Source: Gammaproteobacteria bacterium (GTDB lineage Bacteria; Pseudomonadota; Gammaproteobacteria; DAOWEP01). From it: a stretch of 5,018 nucleotides of DNA. The stretch is taken from NCBI GenBank assembly GCA_030638455.1, contig DAOWEP010000213.1:1-5018 (forward strand), written 5' to 3'. The position numbers and the translations under genes are program-made. Every line of letters begins with the position of its first letter. The stretch's first letter is position 1. Of this stretch, positions 1 to 5,018 are shown piece after piece. The notes below the pieces were generated by a model. The model did no database searches. It worked only from the letters and a program-made list of their open reading frames with translations, and was not told the origin of the DNA.

Positions 1-1019
1 ACATGCACCCTGTAATGCTGAAGAACTATGGCAACTGGGACTATCATGAAGATCCACGTCCAGGTGTTTTGCTACATGTGGCCAAATCCGGTGACAAGAT
101 ATGGACTGTACGCGTAGGCACACAACGTATCCTTGATGTTTTTACATTACGCAAGTTATGTGACATTGCAGATAAAAACGCAGATGGATTTATCAGGTTC
201 ACTATTCGCAGTAATGTGGAATACATGATTGCAGATGAAGCCAAGCTACAGCCCCTCATAGATGCAATTGAAGAAGCAGGCTTTATTATTGGCGGAACTC
301 GTAATTCTGTTACTACCCTTTCTCATACCCAGGGATGGTTGCATTGCGATATCCCGGGTACTGACGCATCCGGTGTTGTGAAATCAATGATGGATGAGCT
401 GATTGGAGAGTTTAAGGAATGGAACATGCCAAACCGTGTTCATATCACCACTTCATGCTGCCAGATTAACTGTGGCGGCCAGGGTGATATTGCAATTAAC
501 ATTCAGCATACCAAGCCACCAAGGATCAACCATGACCTGGTATCCAACGTATGTGAACGACCTTCAGTAGTGGCACGTTGCCCCGTTGCAGCTATTCGTC
601 CTGCCCTGGTAAATGGCAAGGCATCACTGGAAGTAGATGAGAAAAAATGCATTTGTTGTGGAGCATGTTTCCCACCTTGCCCTCCTATGCAGATCAATGA
701 TCCTGAGCATTCAAAACTGGCGATCTGGGTTGGTGGAAACCACTCAAACGCACGTAGCAAACCAAGCTTCCACAAACTGGTAGCTGCGGGCATTCCAAAT
801 AACCCACCGCGTTGGCCAGAAGCAACAGCAATCGTGAAACAAATCCTTAAAGTGTACAAGGAGGATGCAAAGGATTGGGAGCGCATTAATGACTGGATTG
901 ACCGTATTGGCTGGCCACGTTTCTTTGAGAAAACCCAGCTGCCATTTACCAAGTACCATATTGATAACTGGCGCGGTGCTCGTAATAGCCTGAACGCATC
1001 TGCACATATCCGTTTCTAG
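1..1019 (+). CDS. dsrB: Dissimilatory sulfite reductase beta subunit DsrB, 5' end cut by window
   Basis: Beta subunit of cytoplasmic siroheme sulfite reductase DsrAB, which in sulfur oxidisers forms sulfite from DsrC-bound sulfur. The reading frame is open to the left edge. The first Met (base 3) lies within the conserved segment YMHPVM, so the true start is upstream and roughly 20 residues are missing. Counting from that Met, 338 residues are visible. Cys115, Cys152, Cys153 and Cys157 have the spacing of the cysteines that hold the siroheme-coupled [4Fe-4S] cluster in Desulfovibrio vulgaris DsrB (numbering recalled from memory). A ferredoxin insert follows with Cys216, Cys219, Cys222 and Cys226 before a proline (CxxCxxCxxxCP). 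The C-terminus NASAHIRF is typical of the family. dsrA should lie directly upstream. The sequence resembles the oxidative gammaproteobacterial DsrB; this is judged from memory, not alignment. Identification is very secure. Confidence 0.98.
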   Translation, partial: MHPVMLKNYGNWDYHEDPRPGVLLHVAKSGDKIWTVRVGTQRILDVFTLRKLCDIADKNADGFIRFTIRSNVEYMIADEAKLQPLIDAIEEAGFIIGGTRNSVTTLSHTQGWLHCDIPGTDASGVVKSMMDELIGEFKEWNMPNRVHITTSCCQINCGGQGDIAINIQHTKPPRINHDLVSNVCERPSVVARCPVAAIRPALVNGKASLEVDEKKCICCGACFPPCPPMQINDPEHSKLAIWVGGNHSNARSKPSFHKLVAAGIPNNPPRWPEATAIVKQILKVYKEDAKDWERINDWIDRIGWPRFFEKTQLPFTKYHIDNWRGARNSLNASAHIRF

Positions 1020-1055
1020 GTTATTTTGGAAAAAATTGATTAAGGGTAATATTAA

Positions 1056-1415
1056 ATGAAAATTGGGTTATTAATTAACGAAGGACCATACCAGCATCAG
1101 GCGACTGATACTGCGTATCTCTTTGCCAAGGCTGCTTTGGCCAAGGGTCATGAGATCGATCGTATTTTCTTTTATCATGACGGCGTAAATAATTCATCAA
1201 GCCTGACAGAACCTCCACAGGATGATCGAAATATTGTAGAACGTTGGTCCAAAATGGCTGAAGAACATAATGTTGATCTCGTGGTATGTGTTGCAGCAGC
1301 TTTACGTCGTGGCATTAAAGATGAAAATCTTGCTGCGGGTTTTAGAATCTCCGGTCTCGGTCAATTGATTGAAGCTGGCATACAGGCTGATCGCCTGGTA
1401 ACTTTTGGCGATTAA
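1056..1415 (+). CDS. dsrE: Sulfurtransferase complex subunit DsrE (TusD-like)
   Basis: Subunit of the cytoplasmic DsrEFH hexamer (alpha2beta2gamma2), homologous to E. coli TusBCD, which relays persulfide sulfur to DsrC. The protein has 119 residues and begins MKIGLLINEGPYQHQ, a family signature. Cys78 sits in VVCVAAALRRG and matches the essential sulfur-binding Cys78 of A. vinosum DsrE. The end RISGLGQLIEAGIQADRLV is also typical. The gene starts 36 bases after dsrB, with AAGGG (1042-1046) nine bases ahead of the ATG. dsrF follows after 13 bases, so the genes are co-transcribed. The protein is about 10 residues shorter than the A. vinosum one as I recall it; the missing stretch falls in the loop after RRGIKDE (around residues 88-95). 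The presence of dsrEFH is a marker of oxidative rather than sulfate-reducing Dsr pathways. Confidence 0.97.
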   Translation: MKIGLLINEGPYQHQATDTAYLFAKAALAKGHEIDRIFFYHDGVNNSSSLTEPPQDDRNIVERWSKMAEEHNVDLVVCVAAALRRGIKDENLAAGFRISGLGQLIEAGIQADRLVTFGD

Positions 1416-1422
1416 AGGGAGG
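1414..1422 (+). promoter_or_regulatory. Ribosome binding site that sets the dsrF start
   Basis: The purine-rich stretch AAAGGGAGG overlaps the dsrE stop codon and ends six bases before ATG 1429. This is near-ideal Shine-Dalgarno spacing and favours ATG 1429 over the upstream in-frame TTG at 1405, which would lie inside dsrE, and over the internal ATG at 1456. The overlap with the dsrE stop suggests translational coupling of dsrE and dsrF (inference). Confidence 0.8.
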
Positions 1423-1428
1423 CCTATT

Positions 1429-1836
1429 ATGAATGAAACAACCGGTGGAATTGCTATGGATGATGAATCTGAAGGCACTATCAAGAAATTCATGTATATA
1501 AACCGTAAAGCTCCATATGGAACTGTTTATGCACTAGAAGCGCTGGAGGTAGTGTTAATTGCTGCCGCCTTTGACCAGGATGTAAGCATGGTGTTTTGCG
1601 ATGATGGTGTATATCAGATCGTAAAGGGGCAGCACACCAAGTTTATAGACGTTAAGAATTTCTCACCTACCTACCGTGCTCTTGAAGGCTACGATGTTGA
1701 AAAACTGTATGTCTCCAAAGAGTCTATGGATGAACGTGGCCTGGCTGAAGATGATCTACTGGTAGATGTTGAAATTGTAGATAACGCTAAAATGGCTGAT
1801 TTAATGGAGGACCAGGACGTAGTCCTGAGTTTCTAA
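1429..1836 (+). CDS. dsrF: Sulfurtransferase complex subunit DsrF (TusC-like)
   Basis: Second subunit of the DsrEFH sulfur-relay complex, related to TusC. From ATG 1429 the protein has 135 residues. Family-like segments are KKFMYINRKAPYG (19-31), the helix EALEVVLIAAAFDQDV (37-52), DDGVYQIVKGQ (58-68), KNFSPTYRAL (76-85) and the C-terminus VVLSF. The only cysteine is Cys57, and it does not match the catalytic Cys of DsrE, in line with a structural role for this subunit. Two oddities against A. vinosum DsrF as I remember it: about 13 to 15 extra N-terminal residues rich in Asp, Glu and Gly, and a shorter acidic loop around residues 104-117, which together leave the total length nearly the same. 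The extension could be partly an annotation artefact if ATG 1456 is used, but the ribosome site supports 1429. dsrH follows after 14 bases. Confidence 0.96.
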   Translation: MNETTGGIAMDDESEGTIKKFMYINRKAPYGTVYALEALEVVLIAAAFDQDVSMVFCDDGVYQIVKGQHTKFIDVKNFSPTYRALEGYDVEKLYVSKESMDERGLAEDDLLVDVEIVDNAKMADLMEDQDVVLSF

Positions 1837-1850
1837 AAGAGGAAATTATT

Positions 1851-2150
1851 ATGCTACATACTGTAAATAAATCTCCGTTTGACAGAAATTCACTCGAGTC
1901 CTGCCTGAAACAGTCAAAAGATGGTTCTGCCATTCTGTTTATTGAAGATGGTGTTTACGGAGCACTGGCTAACACCAAATATTCAGACATGGTAAAGGAA
2001 GCAATGAAATCAAGAAAAATGTATGCATTGTTCCCGGACATTGAAGCCCGTGGCATGCAGGATAAAGTGATTGATGGAATAAAAATGATTGACTATGAAG
2101 GATTCGTCGATCTTGTTGTTGAAAAAAATGCTGTACAGTCCTGGCTTTAA
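1851..2150 (+). CDS. dsrH: Sulfurtransferase complex subunit DsrH (TusB-like)
   Basis: Third subunit of the DsrEFH complex, homologous to TusB; it packs with DsrE and DsrF in the cytoplasm. The protein has 99 residues. It starts MLHTVNKSPFDRNSLESCL, a clear DsrH/TusB signature. Cys18 corresponds to the conserved Cys20 of A. vinosum DsrH, the offset being explained by two fewer residues at the N-terminus. Further family segments are FIEDGVYGAL (30-39) and a C-terminus ending VQSWL. The start is well placed: AAGAGGA (1837-1843) lies seven bases before the ATG. The gene ends 60 bases ahead of dsrC, the first wider gap after the compact EFH trio. Length and sequence are normal for the family. Confidence 0.97.
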   Translation: MLHTVNKSPFDRNSLESCLKQSKDGSAILFIEDGVYGALANTKYSDMVKEAMKSRKMYALFPDIEARGMQDKVIDGIKMIDYEGFVDLVVEKNAVQSWL

Positions 2151-2210
2151 TGTCTGGCTGTAACCGTAGATCAATTTTGTAAAATCAGAAACAATTAGGA
2201 GACTATTACA

Positions 2211-2543
2211 ATGCCTATCGAAGTAAACGGAAAAACCCTGGAAACCGATGAAGAAGGTTACTTATCCAACCTGAGCGAATGGACAGAAGATGCAGCAAAA
2301 GTTCTGGCTGAAAGCGAAGGCCTGGAAATGAGTGATGATCACTGGCAAATCGTTAACTTCCTGCGTGAATACTACAACGAATACCAGATTGCACCAGCCG
2401 TACGTGTTTTGACAAAAGCTGTCGGCAAAAAGCTTGGTAAGGAAAAAGGTAACAGTAAGTACCTGTATGAACTGTTCCCATATGGCCCAGGCAAACAGGC
2501 TTGTAAAATAGCGGGCCTGCCAAAACCTACCGGCTGCGTGTAA
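2211..2543 (+). CDS. dsrC: Sulfur carrier protein DsrC (TusE family), both active cysteines present
   Basis: DsrC is a small soluble protein that carries sulfur on its flexible C-terminal arm. It accepts sulfur from DsrEFH, presents it to DsrAB and exchanges electrons with DsrMKJOP through DsrK. The protein has 110 residues, begins MPIEVNGKTLETDEEGYL, and ends in an arm with Cys98 (GKQACKIAG) and the penultimate Cys109 (PTGCV). The spacing of 11 residues is that of true DsrC, in which both cysteines can form a disulfide or trisulfide; TusE keeps only the last one. Ribosome site AGGAG (2197-2201) lies nine bases before ATG. The gene is set off by a 60-base leader and a downstream palindrome, which fits separate control of its level. 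In A. vinosum dsrC is reported to have its own promoter (from memory); I see no convincing promoter here. Confidence 0.98.
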   Translation: MPIEVNGKTLETDEEGYLSNLSEWTEDAAKVLAESEGLEMSDDHWQIVNFLREYYNEYQIAPAVRVLTKAVGKKLGKEKGNSKYLYELFPYGPGKQACKIAGLPKPTGCV

Positions 2544-2554
2544 CAATTCCGGGA

Positions 2555-2588
2555 ATGAACCCAGAGTAACTAGTTACTCTGGGTTCAT
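2555..2588. promoter_or_regulatory. Perfect 34-bp palindrome (stem-loop) between dsrC and dsrM
   Basis: Every base from 2555 to 2588 pairs with its mirror position around the centre at 2571/2572; I checked all 17 pairs. The left arm reads ATGAACCCAGAGTAAC and the centre is CTAG. As RNA it would form a 15-bp stem with a four-base CUAG loop, beginning 11 bases after the dsrC stop. No run of T follows on either strand, so it is not a standard intrinsic terminator. Likely roles are protecting the 3' end of a dsrC-rich transcript, RNA processing, or partial attenuation before dsrMK (inference). A protein-binding operator is possible but less likely at this position. Confidence 0.75.
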
Positions 2589-2652
2589 AAACTCCAATTC
2601 AGGTACTTGCCACAGGCAAATGCCTTAATCCAGTTGAGGAGGCTTCAGAGGC

Positions 2653-3423
2653 ATGTCGTTTCTGTCACAAGCATATAGTGTACTTTTTTACGTCGCTACA
2701 CTGATTTTTATCCTTGGCCTGACTGCCAGGATCATTAGATATGCGCGCACACCTGCTCCACTAAAGATACCAACCATGCCCGCCCCTGTTACTCAGGCAG
2801 GAGTGGTGTTTCGCATGGCTCGTGAAGTCGTTTTATTCGAAAGCCTGTTTAAGTCAAATAAATGGATCTGGATCTTCGGCTGGATCTTTCATTTATCTTT
2901 ATTGCTGGCGTTCTTTCGCCATTTGCGATACGTAATTCCCCCTGATTTTTTTCTCTGGCCATTGGTAAACAATATTCTGGTTCAGAGTTTTGGCAAATAT
3001 GCCGGCTTTGCCATGCTGGTAGGACTTGGCGGGTTGTTGGCACGACGGATACTCGTCCAACGAATTCGATATATTTCTTCTCCTTCAGATTACCTGATGC
3101 TGCTGCTGATTATCGGAATCGCAGGAACAGGATTGATGATGCAATACGTATCTCACACAGATATCGTTGCCCTTAAGATGTTTGTTCTTGGATTAATCTA
3201 CGTTGATTGGCAGCCTCTACCTGACAACATTTTCCTGATCACTCATCTAACGATGGTTGCCTTGCTGATGATTATATTCCCCATCAGTAAATTACTACAT
3301 GCACCTGGCGTATTCTTCAGTCCCACCCGTAACCAGGTGGATAATGCCCGTGAAAAACGTCATATAGCACCGTGGGCGGTGGCTCTGGATGCAACCCGCG
3401 GTAGTGGATCCGCAGGAAAATAA
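2653..3423 (+). CDS. dsrM: DsrM, NarI-like membrane cytochrome b subunit of DsrMKJOP
   Basis: Inner-membrane diheme cytochrome b that links the quinone pool to the cytoplasmic DsrK within DsrMKJOP. The protein has 256 residues. By eye I see five membrane helices: about 8-28, 71-93, 110-132, 147-166 and 192-213. Basic stretches after helix 1 (RIIRYAR) and helix 3 (RRILVQRIR) put these ends in the cytoplasm, giving an outside N-terminus and a cytoplasmic C-terminal tail of about 40 residues. His80 and His90 on helix 2 and His198 and His216 on helix 5 have spacings of 10 and 18, the same as the heme ligands of E. coli NarI (56/66 and 187/205, from memory). This predicts an outer heme held by His90/His198 and an inner one by His80/His216. 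The start is supported by GAGGAGG (2636-2642), ten bases before ATG. dsrK follows after 82 bases. Confidence 0.96.
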   Translation: MSFLSQAYSVLFYVATLIFILGLTARIIRYARTPAPLKIPTMPAPVTQAGVVFRMAREVVLFESLFKSNKWIWIFGWIFHLSLLLAFFRHLRYVIPPDFFLWPLVNNILVQSFGKYAGFAMLVGLGGLLARRILVQRIRYISSPSDYLMLLLIIGIAGTGLMMQYVSHTDIVALKMFVLGLIYVDWQPLPDNIFLITHLTMVALLMIIFPISKLLHAPGVFFSPTRNQVDNAREKRHIAPWAVALDATRGSGSAGK

Positions 3424-3494
3424 CAGATTTAGATGAGCGGCCTTCTGATGAATAATCAAGATACAATCAATCTTTTGAAAAGAAAAAAAGAAGC

Positions 3495-3499
3495 AGGAG
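3495..3499 (+). promoter_or_regulatory. Ribosome binding site for the GTG start of dsrK
   Basis: AGGAG lies six bases before GTG 3506. The dsrK frame has a TGA stop at 3476-3478 and no ATG or TTG between that stop and 3506, so GTG is the only well-placed start. The site is preceded by a purine-rich stretch (3477-3493) with a run of seven A, which should keep it unstructured. Confidence 0.8.
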
Positions 3500-3505
3500 T
3501 TTCTC

Positions 3506-5018
3506 GTGGCTGATTTTGAAACACCGGAATTAAGAGAATACCCTACCATCCCTGAATTGAAAGAGGATGTAATGGCGGAGCTATCGCCATTTATTGCAAA
3601 ACCTGATCATCAAGAAGGATGCGGCTTCCCGGGTGAACTGGTGGAAAACTGGGAGCAAAAGGCCATTGATAAAATGGGCGAGTTGCTTGGCAAGTATCGC
3701 TCATTCCAGGTGTACCTGGACAGTTGTGTTAAATGTGGTGCCTGTACAGATAAATGCCATTACTTCCAGGGTACCAGTGATCCGAAAAATATGCCGGTTG
3801 GCAGGCAAGACCTGTTACGTAGCGTATATCGACGTAATTTCACATTTGCCGGTAAATGGTTTCCGAAACTGGTTGGTGCAAAGGATCTGACGAAAGAGGT
3901 ACTGGATGACTGGTACAGCTATTTTCACCAATGTTCACAATGTCGACGCTGCTCCGTTTACTGTCCATATGGAATTGACACGGCTGAAATTTCAATGGCC
4001 GCACGTGAGATCATGGATGAAATTGGCGTTGGTCAAAAATACTGCAACGAGATTATTGCCAAGGTCCACAAGATTGGAAACAACCTGGGACTACCCGAAA
4101 AAGCACTTACTGACCTGCTCATAGATTTGGAAGAAGAGGTCGAGGAAGACACCGGTGTACCGGTGAAATTTCCGTTAAACAAAAAAGGGGCGGATATACT
4201 TCTGGTCACTCCATCTGCTGACTTTTTTGCAGAACCACATATTGATGGCTTAATTGGCTATGCCAAGGTTTTCCATGAGGCAGGCGTAAACTGGACTCTA
4301 AGTTCTCATGCATCAGAAGCCGGTAACTTTGGCATGTTCATTGGTAGCTATGAGAACATGCAAAATGTTGCCATGCGGGTGCGTGAAGCAGCTCTGGATC
4401 TAGGTGTAAAACGGATTGTACATGGTGAATGCGGACACGCATGGCGTGTAGCCTACAGCTTCTGGAATACATTGATAGGACCGTGGGACTTCCTGGATCA
4501 AAACTACCCGGTTCCACAACATATGTGTGAATTCACATACGACCTGATTCAAAAAGGCAAACTGAAGTTTGATAAATCTGAAAATGATCATCGAACGGTT
4601 ACCTTTCATGACTCATGTAATGTTGCTCGTGCAACCCGAATGGGCGACAAGCCTGGTGGTCAATTTGATATCCCACGCGCAATACTCAAGGCTGTCTGCA
4701 ATAACTATGTGGATATGGATGAAAGCACGATCAAGGAAGGCACCTACTGCTGTGGTGGCGGGGGCGGTCTTCTGACTGACGACTTGATGGAAATTCGCGT
4801 AAAAGGTGCATTACCCAGAATGGAAGCTTTGACTGAAGTAGTAGAAGATCATGGCGTGGACACCATGGTGGCTATTTGTGCAATCTGCAAAAGCCAGTTC
4901 ACCAAGGTTCTGCCCTACTACAAACAACCAATGGACATGATTGTGAGCCTGCACCAACTTGTAAGTGATGCAATTGTACTAACTGGTTCAGAATCAGGTG
5001 AACCTGAAGTAAAAGAAG
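3506..5018 (+). CDS. dsrK: DsrK, HdrD-like iron-sulfur subunit of DsrMKJOP, 3' end cut by window
   Basis: Cytoplasmic catalytic subunit of the DsrMKJOP complex, related to heterodisulfide reductase HdrD; it acts on the DsrC cysteine pair and passes electrons to or from DsrM. From GTG 3506, 504 residues are visible with no stop before the right edge; only a short C-terminus should be missing. Two ferredoxin motifs bind [4Fe-4S] clusters: Cys74/77/80/84 (CVKCGACTDKC) and Cys143/146/149/153 (CSQCRRCSVYC). The C-terminal half holds a CCG-type cluster site: Cys371 (HDSCN), Cys415-Cys416 (YCCGGGGG) and Cys458/Cys461 (ICAICKSQ), the pattern expected for a noncubane catalytic cluster as in Hdr. Cys309 (HGECGH) is probably the remnant of the first CCG domain. 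No membrane helix is seen, so it relies on DsrM for anchoring. Downstream genes should be the rest of the dsr operon (dsrL, dsrJ, dsrO, dsrP). Confidence 0.96.
   Translation, partial: MADFETPELREYPTIPELKEDVMAELSPFIAKPDHQEGCGFPGELVENWEQKAIDKMGELLGKYRSFQVYLDSCVKCGACTDKCHYFQGTSDPKNMPVGRQDLLRSVYRRNFTFAGKWFPKLVGAKDLTKEVLDDWYSYFHQCSQCRRCSVYCPYGIDTAEISMAAREIMDEIGVGQKYCNEIIAKVHKIGNNLGLPEKALTDLLIDLEEEVEEDTGVPVKFPLNKKGADILLVTPSADFFAEPHIDGLIGYAKVFHEAGVNWTLSSHASEAGNFGMFIGSYENMQNVAMRVREAALDLGVKRIVHGECGHAWRVAYSFWNTLIGPWDFLDQNYPVPQHMCEFTYDLIQKGKLKFDKSENDHRTVTFHDSCNVARATRMGDKPGGQFDIPRAILKAVCNNYVDMDESTIKEGTYCCGGGGGLLTDDLMEIRVKGALPRMEALTEVVEDHGVDTMVAICAICKSQFTKVLPYYKQPMDMIVSLHQLVSDAIVLTGSESGEPEVKE

Noticed and set aside
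3..5. ATG at base 3 as the start of dsrB
   Set aside because: The segment YMHPVM is internal in known DsrB proteins and the frame is open to the left edge, so this Met is not the start.
503..1007. Open frames of 149 and 87 codons on the minus strand within dsrB
   Set aside because: They lie antisense to a clearly recognised conserved gene and their translations show no family features; they are shadows of dsrB.
2113..2190. Possible promoter before dsrC: TTTAAT (2146-2151) and TAAAAT (2180-2185) as -10 boxes
   Set aside because: TTGAAA at 2119 is 21 bases from TTTAAT, too far, and the best -35 match for TAAAAT (CTGTAA at 2158) keeps only three of six consensus bases. Not strong enough to annotate.
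2604..2624. Small inverted repeat TTGCC-ACA-GGCAA, overlapping GGCA/TGCC, in the dsrC-dsrM gap
   Set aside because: A five-bp stem with a three-base loop is common by chance, and no T-run follows; not comparable to the 34-bp palindrome.
3477..3493. Run of seven A in a purine-rich tract before dsrK as a programmed frameshift site
   Set aside because: It lies outside dsrM and dsrK coding sequence and the only frame through it is a 26-codon ORF of doubtful reality. It is more simply an unstructured leader for the ribosome site.
3594..4775. Short plus-strand frames (98, 72 and 68 codons) that could suggest a broken gene
   Set aside because: They are out of frame with dsrK, which runs uninterrupted from GTG 3506 to the window end with all expected motifs. 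The gene is not broken.

Overview
The window is an internal piece of a reverse-type dissimilatory sulfite reductase (dsr) operon, all on the + strand: dsrB (3' part), dsrE, dsrF, dsrH, dsrC, dsrM and dsrK (almost complete, cut by the window end). This order, with dsrEFH between dsrB and dsrC, is the arrangement known from sulfur-oxidising bacteria such as Allochromatium vinosum. The protein sequences also resemble the gammaproteobacterial sulfur-oxidiser versions. Base composition looks moderately AT-leaning by eye, so a Chromatium-like, high-GC host is unlikely; a free-living or symbiotic gammaproteobacterial sulfur oxidiser fits better. Genus cannot be decided from this window.

Layout: bases 1-1019 encode the DsrB siroheme sulfite reductase beta subunit, lacking only a short N-terminus. 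Bases 1056-2150 carry the tightly packed dsrE-dsrF-dsrH trio (gaps of 13 and 14 bases), coding for a TusBCD-like sulfurtransferase complex. Bases 2211-2543 encode DsrC, the small sulfur carrier with both C-terminal cysteines. A 109-base gap follows, with a perfect 34-bp palindrome 11 bases past the dsrC stop. Bases 2653-3423 encode DsrM, a NarI-like membrane cytochrome b. Bases 3506-5018 encode DsrK, an HdrD-like iron-sulfur protein starting at GTG. The coding density is high and no RNA genes, mobile elements or CRISPR arrays are visible.

How the genes work together (established model for sulfur oxidisers): sulfur delivered from stored sulfur via persulfide carriers passes through DsrEFH (DsrE Cys78 is the key residue) to DsrC. 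DsrAB, running in the oxidative direction, releases sulfite from the DsrC-bound sulfur. The DsrMKJOP membrane complex exchanges electrons between DsrC thiols and the quinone or periplasmic redox pool. All catalytic and ligand cysteines and histidines I looked for are present, so the system looks intact. The main operon promoter (expected before dsrA) and dsrL/dsrJOP lie outside the window.

I did not find an undescribed system. The points worth a second look are the palindrome after dsrC, shortened loops in DsrE and DsrF relative to A. vinosum, an N-terminal extension of DsrF, and the leader region and GTG start of dsrK.
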